A stretch of 64,000 bases of DNA from Luteolibacter rhizosphaerae (GCF_025950095.1 NZ_JAPDDR010000002.1:62001-126000), one strand, 5' to 3'; positions 1-8,238 are shown, numbered from the stretch's first letter. Made by a program: numbers and translations. The notes: a model not told the origin generated them from the letters alone.

Positions 1-2
1 CG

Positions 3-296
3 GACTCGCTCGCCGAACTTGAAGCCGGATTGAGCAAGGACTGGATCTCGGCCACTTATCGCGATCCCTATGCCGAGGAGCTACCGGAGTTGCCCATGTA
101 TCTCGCAGCCGGAGCTCCCACCTCGCTTGATCCCTCTTTTCCCGTTTTGATTTCGGCCCGCCACCGATCAGGGGGAAGGAAGTGGCACCGGACGGTTTTC
201 ACCATGAATGGCGTGGAGCACCATGTCGAAGAGCCGGAGATCTCCATCTGGGTTCAGCGTGCCTTGGACGCACGCCGGGCTCATTCCTCCCCATGA
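3..296 (+). CDS. C-terminal part of a membrane-array paralogue (5' end outside window)
   Basis: The frame is open from the window edge to the TGA at 294-296, so this is the 3' end of a longer gene. A TTG at 30 could start a short protein, but the codons before it (reading DSLAELEAG) match the 'GRFPDSLEEL' block of the downstream paralogues, so the true start lies upstream. The visible part has the family landmarks in order: a Ser-Leu-x-Glu-Leu block, a 'MYLAAGAP' strand, 'PVLISAR', and the ending 'WVQRALDARR', close to 'WISRALEARR' of the gene at 2593. It is member one of a five-gene tandem array. The function is unknown. The conserved domain resembles the globular part of type II secretion pseudopilins, which is an inference from the motif layout. 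Confidence 0.75.
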   Translation, partial: DSLAELEAGLSKDWISATYRDPYAEELPELPMYLAAGAPTSLDPSFPVLISARHRSGGRKWHRTVFTMNGVEHHVEEPEISIWVQRALDARRAHSSP

Positions 297-354
297 ACTT
301 CACGCGCTCTTCACCCACCTCGTCTTGCCAAAGCTTCCCTAACAAGATCATCCT

Positions 355-1053
355 ATGAACGTGGCAAACCCTCGACAAGCTCCAGCCCTCGGCCCGCTCG
401 TCCTGGCCATCTCGATCTTCGGCATGAGCCAAGCCTCCGCGGGCATGACCGTGGTCACGCTCACGGACATCGCCCGGGCTAGGCTGGATGCGCTTTCCTT
501 CTTCCTCGTCTCCTACCTGCTCATCTGCTGGGTGGTAAAGCTGCTGTGGAACTATCTCGGCAAGACCTTCACGGTGCTGCCCAAGCTGAACTACACGCGT
601 GCGCTCGGGCTTGTATTCCTCTCCGGGATGATGTTCTATGTCGTGCTCACCATGATCTCCGGTGCGCGCGAGTTACTCACGCCCGGCGCATGGGAGAAGC
701 AGGGCATCGGCTACCGCACCCGGGAAGGCCAAGTCGCCACCCTCACCAAGGACGACCGACGCAGCAACCTGCGCAAACTGCAGGAAGCAATCTGGGCTTA
801 TGCGAAGGAGCATGGAGGCAAGGCTCCGCCCGGACCTTTGGTCGCCGGCATTGAGCCGGACCTCTGGCGCTTTCACGGCGGCGGGCTCTATTGCCTCATG
901 CCTGAAGTCCGGCCCGGAGTGGGACGGGAAGTGCTTGTCTACGAGCCATCCACCGCCGGCGGCAGGCGCTTCGTCCTGTTGGCTGATGGCAATATCGAGG
1001 ATCGCGAGGAGGGGACCTTGAGGCGTGATCTTGATGACCAGATGAAGAGATGA
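355..1053 (+). CDS. multi-pass membrane protein with pseudopilin-like C-terminal domain (array member 2)
   Basis: This 232-residue protein has three predicted membrane segments (about residues 12-35, 46-64 and 84-102) and a soluble C-terminal half. The soluble part begins with an amphipathic helix (RKLQEAIWAYAKEHGGKAP) that corresponds to the 'YSEHGRYP' region of the next gene. It ends with a 'YEPSTAGG...LLADGNIE' stretch of the kind seen in verrucomicrobial pseudopilin-like proteins. It is the most divergent member of the array: the FPxSL block has become 'APPGPL'. Its stop overlaps the next start as ATGA at 1050-1053, so the two are probably translationally coupled. I do not recognise a specific function. 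A role in the envelope or a secretion-like assembly is a guess from topology. Confidence 0.8.
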   Translation: MNVANPRQAPALGPLVLAISIFGMSQASAGMTVVTLTDIARARLDALSFFLVSYLLICWVVKLLWNYLGKTFTVLPKLNYTRALGLVFLSGMMFYVVLTMISGARELLTPGAWEKQGIGYRTREGQVATLTKDDRRSNLRKLQEAIWAYAKEHGGKAPPGPLVAGIEPDLWRFHGGGLYCLMPEVRPGVGREVLVYEPSTAGGRRFVLLADGNIEDREEGTLRRDLDDQMKR

Positions 1054-1820
1054 ACGAGGGATGTGACATCGGATCGAAGCCGGGGCGTCCTCGCATCGGC
1101 AGGGTGGTGTCGTGCCTCGCTTGGATGTTTCTGCTTCTCCTCGTCGGTGCGATAATCGACTTGCTGCCCCTACTTGAGCTGCCTTTCCGGCTCGTCTTTG
1201 GCTGCTTGTTCCATTTCTGGAATCTAGTTCCGCCCATGCTTTCCCAGTGGAAAGCCGTGGCTTCTCCATTCGTTAGCCTGGCGATCATCTTGCCACTGGC
1301 GCATCACTTCTTCCGCTGGTTTGCCATTTCACGTGGAAGGACCCTTTGGAGATTTTCCCACAGCCTCGCGATCGTGGCCTTACTCTTCGCCGGAAGCGCG
1401 GCAGCCATCGCCATGAGCGGGATCACCCATCAGGCGGCTTGGATGGCGGATGTCCCTTGGTGGAACCATCGTGGACGTGGCGAGGTGAGCGAGGCCATGT
1501 CGCGGATTCGTGATCTCCAAGTCGCGATGGCAGAGTTCTATTCAGAGCATGGTCGCTATCCCGAATCCTTGAGCGAACTGGAGAGCCGCATCGAGGGTTT
1601 CGGGCGTGCATCCACCATGCCAGCAGGACTCGCGGGAATCCCGGAGTCTTTTGTTTACCTGAAACCGGAGACAATGGAGGCGGCCGCTCCACCGCTGCCG
1701 ATACTGGTTTCCCCCTTGCTCGGATCGGGACGAGTAGCTGTGGGCTTCAACGATCATTCGGTCAAAGCTCTGCACGTCGAGGACCTTGAATCGATTCTCA
1801 ACCGGGGGCTAAGGCCATGA
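1050..1820 (+). CDS. multi-pass membrane protein with pseudopilin-like C-terminal domain (array member 3)
   Basis: This 256-residue protein has about four hydrophobic segments in its first 125 residues, followed by a soluble domain. That domain contains the diagnostic stretch 'MAEFYSEHGRYPESLSELES' near residue 160 and 'PPLPILVSP' further on. The same order of elements recurs in the genes at 1817 and 2593, which shows they are paralogues. The start overlaps the upstream stop (ATGA, 1050-1053) and its own stop overlaps the next start (ATGA, 1817-1820). The EHGRYPxSLxEL motif resembles the post-helix region of GspG-like pseudopilins. However, the several membrane helices and the lack of an obvious prepilin peptidase site argue against an actual pilin. 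Confidence 0.8.
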   Translation: MNEGCDIGSKPGRPRIGRVVSCLAWMFLLLLVGAIIDLLPLLELPFRLVFGCLFHFWNLVPPMLSQWKAVASPFVSLAIILPLAHHFFRWFAISRGRTLWRFSHSLAIVALLFAGSAAAIAMSGITHQAAWMADVPWWNHRGRGEVSEAMSRIRDLQVAMAEFYSEHGRYPESLSELESRIEGFGRASTMPAGLAGIPESFVYLKPETMEAAAPPLPILVSPLLGSGRVAVGFNDHSVKALHVEDLESILNRGLRP

Positions 1821-2596
1821 TTGAGGGGCGGATCCATACCATGAAGCGCGCCTTGTTACTGCGACTTTGGTATCTTCCCGCGCTGGCGATCTTCACCATG
1901 TTCGGCTTCTCTGCCCTCAAGGTGGACTTCCTTCCGGAGATCAGCTTCCGCGTGGTGTTCGGCTTCATCCCATTCCTGAAGGACGCTCGAGCTGAAGCGG
2001 TTTTCGATCCCCGCTGGCTTCCTTGGATCCTCGCTTCATTTGCGGCCATCGTGGTAACACACCGCCTCCTCGTATCGCGCAAAGGGAAGGTAGAGCGGCT
2101 AGATGGTATCGGCACCTCCCTGTCTCTAGCCTCAATCCCGGTGCTGCTTGCTCTATCGATTTCTGTTTTGGGAGGATTCTGGACCGCGTGGAGAAGCGTG
2201 GTGACAAGACCGATGGCCATTGACTATCCCGATAAGGCCGGTTCCCAACTCCGATTCGGCATGGAGCTTCTTCGAAGCAAGGCCTTTAACCATGCATCCC
2301 GCGCGAACGGGAGATTTCCAGATCGCTTGGAAGAACTGGATGAATGGGCTCCTTACTATCTCGAGCGCCTGCGGTCGTTCTCGAGTGACGCCGGACCTGG
2401 GGATCCACTGATCTACCTTGGGGCCGGTCTGGGACCGCAGTCGGACCGGAATCTTGCGCTCCTGATCACCCCGCGATTTGAAGGCGATGAGGGCGAAGAG
2501 CGTTGGCTCGTTACCATCGGTGGGGAGGAAAAGAAAATCAGTGAGGAAGAACTGGATGGATGGATCCGGAGTTCACTGGAGGGCCGAAAAAGATGA
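1817..2596 (+). CDS. membrane protein with pseudopilin-like C-terminal domain (array member 4)
   Basis: This 259-residue protein has hydrophobic segments near residues 13-32, 68-85 and 105-125. A soluble domain follows with 'RANGRFPDRLEELDEW', then 'LIYLGAGLG', then 'ALLITPRFEG', and the ending 'LDGWIRSSLEGRKR'. These blocks align one by one with the neighbouring paralogues. The ATG at 1817 overlaps the preceding stop. A second in-frame ATG at 1841 (MKRALL) is possible, but the coupling geometry favours 1817. The stop overlaps the following ATG at 2593-2596. No catalytic motif is visible. Confidence 0.8.
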   Translation: MIEGRIHTMKRALLLRLWYLPALAIFTMFGFSALKVDFLPEISFRVVFGFIPFLKDARAEAVFDPRWLPWILASFAAIVVTHRLLVSRKGKVERLDGIGTSLSLASIPVLLALSISVLGGFWTAWRSVVTRPMAIDYPDKAGSQLRFGMELLRSKAFNHASRANGRFPDRLEELDEWAPYYLERLRSFSSDAGPGDPLIYLGAGLGPQSDRNLALLITPRFEGDEGEERWLVTIGGEEKKISEEELDGWIRSSLEGRKR

Positions 2597-3363
2597 GTGG
2601 GAAGCGTCAACGTAGTATCTCGCCCGCGATGGTGCTTGTATGCCTGCTCGGGATTCCGAGCCTTCTATTCCTATTCGTTCTCGGGACGTATTCGGGGCAT
2701 ACGCAAGCGACCCTCCGTTTCCTCGGCGGCTTCTATTTCTTCCTGCGGGAGAATCTGCCGCGGATCTCCAGCAACGCCGCCACTTGGGTGCCGGGGATCG
2801 GAGCCTTTTTTTTCGGCACGGTGGGGATCCACCTGCTCTTCGCCAAGCAGGCGAAGCGGAGAGGACTTCCGTGGTGCTTTGGAACGAGCTTCGCGCTGGC
2901 TTCGATTGTTCCGGCTCTCTTCGTGATCGCCTTTCTGGTTCCGGGGATCCTGCTCCAGCTACGGGCCATCGCGAGAGATCCGGATTGGTTTCGTCGCGAA
3001 AGCTCCATAGCGAGTTCCTTGATCGTCCACGATTACCAGCGCATCGGAATCGGCCTGTTCGAGTATTCGTCGGAGCATGAGGGGCGCTTCCCGGATTCGT
3101 TGGAAGCACTGGCCCAGCAGTCCGAGGGAGGGGAGGCGATGCTCTATCTGAAGGGTGAACCTCCCATCTATCTCGGCATCGGCCTCACCGAGCGCTCGGA
3201 TCCCGGTCTGCCGCTGCTGATTTCTCCGGAGTTCTCGGACCGCGGGATAGCTCGGCGCTTGGTGCGCACCGTCGGCTGGGACGAGAAGTTCATTCCGAGT
3301 GCCGAGGCGGATGTATGGATCTCCCGTGCCTTGGAAGCGCGGCGCAAGCTGCCCAAGGAATAA
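2593..3363 (+). CDS. membrane protein with pseudopilin-like C-terminal domain (array member 5)
   Basis: The start is placed at the ATG of the ATGA overlap with the upstream stop rather than at the in-frame ATG at 2560, giving 256 residues beginning MSGKRQRS. Three hydrophobic stretches lie in the first 135 residues. The C-terminal domain has 'SSEHEGRFPDSLEALAQQ', 'IYLGIGLTER', 'LPLLISPEFSD' and the ending 'DVWISRALEARRK'. This member best shows the family consensus and closely resembles the truncated gene at the window edge. It is the last gene of the coupled array. The next gene, rlmN, is probably a separate function. Confidence 0.8.
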   Translation: MSGKRQRSISPAMVLVCLLGIPSLLFLFVLGTYSGHTQATLRFLGGFYFFLRENLPRISSNAATWVPGIGAFFFGTVGIHLLFAKQAKRRGLPWCFGTSFALASIVPALFVIAFLVPGILLQLRAIARDPDWFRRESSIASSLIVHDYQRIGIGLFEYSSEHEGRFPDSLEALAQQSEGGEAMLYLKGEPPIYLGIGLTERSDPGLPLLISPEFSDRGIARRLVRTVGWDEKFIPSAEADVWISRALEARRKLPKE

Positions 3364-3430
3364 CCGGGGTCCGCCCTCCTGCGTGACTTTCCGCATTGGA
3401 CGCGGGTCGATTCCCGGTCATGATCCGCGC

Positions 3431-4516
3431 GTGCTCCCTGCGCTTACCGGCTACGATCCTGCCGCCTTGGAGGCCTATTTGGCCGCCCAGGGGCAGCCTG
3501 CATTCCGCGCCGGACAGATCCTCGATTGGATCTGGAAGAAGAAGGCCGCCTCCGTGGAGGCGATGAGCAATCTTCCCGGGGCGCTGCGCGAGAAGCTTTC
3601 CTCCTCCTTCCGCCTCCACGCTCTGGAGCACGCCACGACCCAGGGCAGCGGCGACACCACCCGCAAGTTTCTCTTCAAGCTTCAGGACGGACGCTATGTG
3701 GAGAGCGTTCTGATCCCGGCGAATCCCGCCCTTTACGGTGAGCGCTCGGATCGTCGCACCCTCTGTGTCTCCTCGCAGGTCGGCTGCGCCTACGGCTGCA
3801 AGTTCTGCGCCTCCGGGCTGGCCGGATTCAGCCGCAATCTCGAACCCGCGGAGATCGCGGGTCAGGTGCTGATGGCCGAGCGTCTCTCGGGCGAGCGCGT
3901 GGATAATCTCGTGTTCATGGGCATGGGTGAGCCCCTGGCGAATCTCGACAACCTGCTCGCGGCGATCTCGATCATCACCTCGCCTTGGGGGCTGCACCTC
4001 GGCGCACGTCACCTCACGATCTCGACCTCCGGCCTTGTGCCGCAGATCCGCAGGCTCGCCGAGCATCCGCAGCAGATCCGCCTCGCGATTTCGCTCCACG
4101 GTGCCACCGACGATGTCCGCGGCCAGATCATGCCGGTGAACAAAAAGTGGGGCACCGCCGAACTCTTCGACGCGCTCGACTACTGGAACTCTCGTAAAAA
4201 GCAGCACCTCACACTGGAATACATCCTGATTGAGGGCGTGAACGATCACCTCGAGCAGGCTCGCATTCTTGCGACCCACGCCCGCCGCCTGAAGGCGAAG
4301 GTGAACCTGATTCCCTACAACACCGTTGAAGGGCTCGATTGGGTCCGCCCTTCCGAGAACCAGTGCCGTGCCTTTCGCGATATCCTCAAGAACGCCGGCG
4401 TCTCGGCGACCCTCCGCTTGGAGAAGGGCCATGATATCGATGCCGCCTGCGGCCAGCTCCGTCTCAAGCAAGAGACGGAGGAGGGGATTATCGAAGCGCC
4501 GATGAAGCGGAAGTGA
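3431..4516 (+). CDS. rlmN: 23S rRNA (adenine-C2)-methyltransferase RlmN, radical SAM
   Basis: RlmN methylates C2 of A2503 in 23S rRNA and A37 of some tRNAs, using a radical-SAM cluster and a methyl-cysteine intermediate. From the GTG at 3431 the protein has about 361 residues, the usual size. The cluster motif CxxxCxxC (CAYGCKFC) lies at residues 119-126. 'GMGEPLAN' follows, and the C-terminal 'GHDIDAACGQL' carries the second catalytic cysteine. The frame is open further upstream, and a GTG at 3383 is an alternative start. I chose 3431 because the protein then begins VLPALTGYDP, as RlmN usually does. No clear ribosome-binding site distinguishes the two. A small unknown gene follows after one base. 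Confidence 0.93.
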   Translation: MLPALTGYDPAALEAYLAAQGQPAFRAGQILDWIWKKKAASVEAMSNLPGALREKLSSSFRLHALEHATTQGSGDTTRKFLFKLQDGRYVESVLIPANPALYGERSDRRTLCVSSQVGCAYGCKFCASGLAGFSRNLEPAEIAGQVLMAERLSGERVDNLVFMGMGEPLANLDNLLAAISIITSPWGLHLGARHLTISTSGLVPQIRRLAEHPQQIRLAISLHGATDDVRGQIMPVNKKWGTAELFDALDYWNSRKKQHLTLEYILIEGVNDHLEQARILATHARRLKAKVNLIPYNTVEGLDWVRPSENQCRAFRDILKNAGVSATLRLEKGHDIDAACGQLRLKQETEEGIIEAPMKRK

Positions 4517-4517
4517 T

Positions 4518-4886
4518 TTGAGGCCGAGTTCCTACCAGCTCCGGATTTTTTGTAGGGATACCTTGGAAGTCGCGGCGCTCTTGGGCGTCAGTATTGATGT
4601 CGAAGCGGGAGACTTCCTCGATACCTGCTTCATTCTCACGCGAGAGATTGCCGAAGACGGGCCTTACATTGATCACATCGCTGGGTTCCTTGCTCTGCTC
4701 GATGGGAAGTTTGCGGATCTGGGAGAACTCGGTATCAGCCGATCCGATATCTCGATCTGGCTACTCCGAACCTATCGCGATCAGTGCAACATGGAGTTTG
4801 CCCCGCAGACCTTGCTTCACTTGGGAGAAGAGGGCCTGGCCTTGTGCGTCTCGTGTTGGCAGGAGAGTGGTGAGGCCAGAACCTGA
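4518..4886 (+). CDS. conserved hypothetical protein, small
   Basis: This 122-residue soluble protein uses a TTG start placed one base after the rlmN stop, so it is probably read on the same transcript. It has no signal peptide or membrane segment. Its C-terminal half reads 'YRDQCNMEF.P..L..LGEEGLALCVSCW', a pattern I associate loosely with small domains such as DUF4279, but I cannot name the family with confidence. Three cysteines sit in the last 35 residues. It ends two bases before the convergent deacetylase gene. It could also be an immunity-like protein. No function is assigned. Confidence 0.65.
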   Translation: MRPSSYQLRIFCRDTLEVAALLGVSIDVEAGDFLDTCFILTREIAEDGPYIDHIAGFLALLDGKFADLGELGISRSDISIWLLRTYRDQCNMEFAPQTLLHLGEEGLALCVSCWQESGEART

Positions 4887-4888
4887 GC

Positions 4889-5803
4889 TCACAGCCCCCG
4901 GAACTCCGTCGCCAGCTTCTTCGCCGTCGCCACCGTATTCCGGTGGATCTTCGCCGTGAATTCCGCCTGGCGGTTGTAGCCGCCGCCATACAGCACCGCC
5001 ACAGGCACCCGGTTGCGGATGAAGGCCCGCAGCAGCACGTCGTCGCGCTTCTGTAGATCCTTCACGGAGAGATGCATCTGCCCGAAGCGATCGTTGCGAT
5101 GGTTGTCCGCGCCCGCGATCCAGATCACCAGATCCGGTGCGAAGGTATCCAGCGCCGCTGCCAGCGTGCTGAAGAGCTGCTTGAGATACATTTCGCCCTC
5201 CACATAGCGCACCGTTTCCACATCCATGGACCCGGCGATCTTCTTGGTCGGATAGTTCCGCCCGACGTGGATTGAGTAAGTAAACACCCGCGGGTCATCC
5301 CCGAGCAAGGCCGCCGTACCGTTGCCCTGATGGGCGTCGGTATCCACCACCATCACCTTGATGCCCGGCTGCCGCGCCTGCAGGTCGCGGATCGCGATCG
5401 CGATGTCGTTGAAAACGCAATAGCCCTCTCCATGCTCGCGGAAGGCGTGGTGAGTCCCGCCCGCCAAGCAGACGGCCACTCCCTCGGTCAGCGCCGCGTG
5501 GCAGGCCTGGCGTGTGGCCTCCACCTCCGTCGCACTGCGCTGGTAGAGCTGCGGTGTGACCGGCAGGCCGAGCTGCACCTGCTCCTTACGGTCGAGCAAG
5601 CCGGAGTAGATCCGCTCCACGTAGGTCGGGTCGTGCACCGCCTTCAGCAGGTGGCTGTCCGCCACTTTCACCTCGACGATCTCCTCCGGCCTCAGGATTC
5701 CGCCTTCCAGGAGCATGTCCTTGGAAATACGGAACTTCTCCATCGGGAAGGGATGGCCCGAGGGGAGCTTGAGTTCCAGATCTGCCGAGTAGAAGCAGCG
5801 CAT
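4889..5803 (-). CDS. histone deacetylase family protein (AcuC-like)
   Basis: This zinc-dependent deacetylase-fold enzyme has 304 residues from the ATG at 5801-5803. An ATG 81 bases upstream is in frame, but it would add a poor N-terminus reaching into the divergent promoter region. The His-His pair (GGTHHAF, residues 118-119), the metal ligands in 'DTDAHQG' (D154, D156, H158) and the third aspartate in 'AGADNHRND' are all present, so it should be active. Bacterial relatives act on acetylated acetyl-CoA synthetase (AcuC) or on small acetylated amines. It is divergent from an acetate permease pair, which fits an acetate-related role, but the substrate is inferred. Confidence 0.88.
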   Translation of the reverse strand: MRCFYSADLELKLPSGHPFPMEKFRISKDMLLEGGILRPEEIVEVKVADSHLLKAVHDPTYVERIYSGLLDRKEQVQLGLPVTPQLYQRSATEVEATRQACHAALTEGVAVCLAGGTHHAFREHGEGYCVFNDIAIAIRDLQARQPGIKVMVVDTDAHQGNGTAALLGDDPRVFTYSIHVGRNYPTKKIAGSMDVETVRYVEGEMYLKQLFSTLAAALDTFAPDLVIWIAGADNHRNDRFGQMHLSVKDLQKRDDVLLRAFIRNRVPVAVLYGGGYNRQAEFTAKIHRNTVATAKKLATEFRGL

Positions 5804-5877
5804 CGATGCCCCCACCGAACCACAGGGAGGGCCCCTTGCCCAATGGATTTTCCCTGTGGCATCACCCCCTTGCGTTT

Positions 5878-5906
5878 TTGACACGCTTCCCCCCGGCTGC
5901 TAGGCC
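5878..5906 (+). promoter_or_regulatory. candidate promoter for DUF485-actP
   Basis: A perfect -35 hexamer TTGACA is separated by 17 bases from TAGGCC, which is a weak -10. The -10 ends only 11 bases before the ATG at 5918, so the transcript would have almost no leader. The same geometry recurs before ileS at 32515-32543. Confidence 0.35.
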
Positions 5907-5917
5907 TGCGGAAATCC

Positions 5918-6229
5918 ATGTCAAACCCGACCAAACCCGATTGGGAGGCGCTCGCCGCGCGGCCCGACTTCGCCGAGCTTCTCGCGGCGAAGAAGCGCTT
6001 CATCATTCCCTGTTGCGCCTTTTTCCTCATTTACTATGCGGCGCTCCTCTACTTGGTCGGCTGGCACCCGGAGCTGATGAAGAAGCCGCTGCTGGGTAAG
6101 ATCAACGGGGCATATCTCTTCGCCCTCTCCCAGTTCGCCATGGCATGGGGCATGGCTTGGATCTACATGCGCAAGGCGGCTCAGCTCGATCGCATGGCCG
6201 CCGCCGTCATCCGCGACGAAAAACACTGA
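5918..6229 (+). CDS. DUF485 small membrane protein, permease partner
   Basis: This 103-residue protein has two membrane segments (about 27-47 and 62-83) joined by a short loop. The N-terminal 'RPDFAELLAAKKRFIIP' is the DUF485 signature, as in E. coli YjcH. DUF485 proteins are almost always encoded just upstream of an ActP-type solute:sodium symporter, as here with a 12-base gap. Their exact role is not established, and they are thought to assist the permease. No separate Shine-Dalgarno is evident, consistent with the very short leader suggested by the upstream promoter-like hexamers. Confidence 0.9.
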   Translation: MSNPTKPDWEALAARPDFAELLAAKKRFIIPCCAFFLIYYAALLYLVGWHPELMKKPLLGKINGAYLFALSQFAMAWGMAWIYMRKAAQLDRMAAAVIRDEKH

Positions 6230-6241
6230 TCTACCGTTGCC

Positions 6242-7858
6242 ATGACCATTGCCATGTTCCTCGCCTTCGTGGTCGCCACGCTGGGCATCACTGTCTGGAG
6301 CGCCCGGAAGAATACCGGTTCCAGTGCCTACTTCGCCGCCGGTCGCTCGATCACCGGCTGGCAGAACGGCCTCGCCGTCGCCGGTGACTACATGTCCGCC
6401 GCCTCCTTTCTCGGCATCTCGGGGATGATCGCCTTCTTCGGCTACGATGGCTTCATGTACTCGGTCGGCTTCCTCGTCGCCTACCTCACGGTGCTCTTCA
6501 TTGTGGCGGAGCCGCTGCGGAATGCCGGTAAGTACACCATGGCCGATCTCCTGGCCTACCGTCTGAAGGCTCGCCCCGTCCGGGCCGCGGCTTCGCTCAG
6601 CACGCTCACCGTCTCCACCTTCTACATGGTCGCGCAGATGATCGGTGCAGGGGTGCTGGTGAGCACCTTGCTCAAGGACTATTCCTGGATCACGCCGAAC
6701 TCCGCCATCGCCGGTGTCGGCGTCCTGATGATCGTCTATGTCGTCTTCGGCGGCATGCACGGCACCACCTGGGTACAGATCATCAAGGCGATCCTGCTGA
6801 TGACCGCCACCTTCGTGCTGAGCTTCCTGGTGATGAAGCAGTTCGATTTCAGCTTCGCCAAGTTCTTCGATGCCATTGCCCATCTCACCTACACGGACGC
6901 GAAAGGCAACGAGGTCACCCGCAACTTCCTCGATCCCGGTTGGAAGTTTGGAGCGGAAGCTACCGCCAAGACCGGCGGCTGGGGTCCGCTCGATCTCTTC
7001 TCGCTCGGCCTCGCGCTGGTGTTGGGCACCGCCGGACTGCCCCACGTTCTGGTGCGCTTCTACACCGTGCCGGATGCGAAAACCGCGCGTGTATCGGTGG
7101 TTTGGGCGATGGTGATCATCGGCATCTTCTACATCCTCACCACCTTCCTCGGGTTCGGTGCGGCCACCCTGCTGAAGCCGCACAATATCGCGAACGAGAA
7201 CATGGCGGCGCCGGAGCTCTCGCACTTCCTCGGTGGCGACATCTTCTTCGCCTTCATCTCCGCGGTGGCCTTCGCGACCATTCTCGCGGTGGTGGCCGGG
7301 CTCACCATCAGCGCCAGCACCTCCTTCGCGCATGACTTCTACACCAATGTGATCAATCACGGGAAGGAAGTGCCGCAGGAGAAGGAAGTGCGCATCGCCC
7401 GCATCGCCGCCTTCTTCGTCGGCGCGATCTCCATTATCCTCGCGATCGTCTTCCAGAACATCAACGTGGCCTTCCTCGTGGGCTTGGCCTTCGCGGTGGC
7501 CGCCTCGGCCAATCTTCCCGTGATCGTGCTCTCGGTTTTCTGGAAACGCTTCAATACCGTGGGTGCCGTGACGGGGCTTCTGGTCGGCTTGGCCGGCAGC
7601 ATCCTTCTCATCGTCCTCAGCCCGAGCGTGATGGGCATCGATGGTCCGGAGGTGGCTGCTTCAAAGCGCCGCTTGATTCAAGCGGCCGCGATCTTCCCAC
7701 TCACCAATCCGGGAATCGTGAGCATCCCGCTCGGCTTCCTGGCCGCCATTCTGGGCACGCTCTTCAGCAAGCGTGAGCCTGAGTCCGAAGCGAAGTTCGC
7801 CGAGTTCAGCGTGCGCGCCCATACCGGTCTCGGCGCGGAGAAGGCGACCGATCATTGA
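6242..7858 (+). CDS. actP: cation/acetate symporter, SSS family
   Basis: This 538-residue permease of the sodium:solute symporter family has about 13 membrane helices and is similar in length to E. coli ActP. Landmarks are the early 'FAAGRSITGWQNGLAVAGDYMSA' region, which carries the conserved Gly and Asp-Tyr residues of acetate permeases, and 'TAGLPHVLVRFYTVPD' in the middle. It imports acetate and probably other short carboxylates by ion symport. It follows the DUF485 gene in one operon. The divergent gene is a deacetylase-family enzyme, so the locus looks devoted to acetate or acetyl turnover. No acetyl-CoA synthetase lies in the window. Confidence 0.92.
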   Translation: MTIAMFLAFVVATLGITVWSARKNTGSSAYFAAGRSITGWQNGLAVAGDYMSAASFLGISGMIAFFGYDGFMYSVGFLVAYLTVLFIVAEPLRNAGKYTMADLLAYRLKARPVRAAASLSTLTVSTFYMVAQMIGAGVLVSTLLKDYSWITPNSAIAGVGVLMIVYVVFGGMHGTTWVQIIKAILLMTATFVLSFLVMKQFDFSFAKFFDAIAHLTYTDAKGNEVTRNFLDPGWKFGAEATAKTGGWGPLDLFSLGLALVLGTAGLPHVLVRFYTVPDAKTARVSVVWAMVIIGIFYILTTFLGFGAATLLKPHNIANENMAAPELSHFLGGDIFFAFISAVAFATILAVVAGLTISASTSFAHDFYTNVINHGKEVPQEKEVRIARIAAFFVGAISIILAIVFQNINVAFLVGLAFAVAASANLPVIVLSVFWKRFNTVGAVTGLLVGLAGSILLIVLSPSVMGIDGPEVAASKRRLIQAAAIFPLTNPGIVSIPLGFLAAILGTLFSKREPESEAKFAEFSVRAHTGLGAEKATDH

Positions 7859-7914
7859 GCTGGATCTTTCGGCCCATGGCGCGCCGCTACCGGCGGGGCT
7901 AAGGGGTGGGGTGT

Positions 7915-8235
7915 ATGAAAACTCTGCGTTTCTACATCCACCCCGAGTGCCGGCGCTGTCGGAAGCTCAGCCTCTTCCATCACCGCTTTGATTGGCTCGA
8001 TCGTTTCGAGCACACCACCGCGGTGCCGAAGACCGGTGAACTCCGTCCCGGTCAAGTGGTCGCCCAGCATATCCCCACCGGCGAGTTCTACCAAGGCCAC
8101 CGGGCCATCCAGGAACTCTGCCGCACCATTCCTCTCTACCGGATCTTCCTGCCGCTCTTTTGGCTTCGCCCTGTTAGGGAAAAGCTCGACCGCGATCTCG
8201 ACGGCTGCACCGATGGCGCCTGCGGTTTTCCCTGA
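7915..8235 (+). CDS. DCC1-like thiol-disulfide oxidoreductase family protein
   Basis: This 106-residue soluble protein starts at the ATG at 7915, which follows a purine-rich AAGGGGTGG. An in-frame GTG at 7906 is less likely. The N-terminus 'LRFYIHPECRRCRKLSLF' places a CxxC pair after the first strand, as in DCC (DUF393) thioredoxin-fold proteins. The later 'GHRAIQELCRTIPLYRIFLPLFWLRPVREK' helix pair also fits that family. Two more cysteines end the protein. A redox role is inferred. It converges with the membrane-protein gene at 8239, leaving three bases between the stops. Confidence 0.7.
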   Translation: MKTLRFYIHPECRRCRKLSLFHHRFDWLDRFEHTTAVPKTGELRPGQVVAQHIPTGEFYQGHRAIQELCRTIPLYRIFLPLFWLRPVREKLDRDLDGCTDGACGFP

Positions 8236-8238
8236 TTC

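Noticed and set aside
5921-7360. A 479-codon open frame antisense to DUF485-actP
   Set aside because: It is opposite well-conserved genes and its translation is rich in His/Gly/Glu with no membrane or domain pattern.
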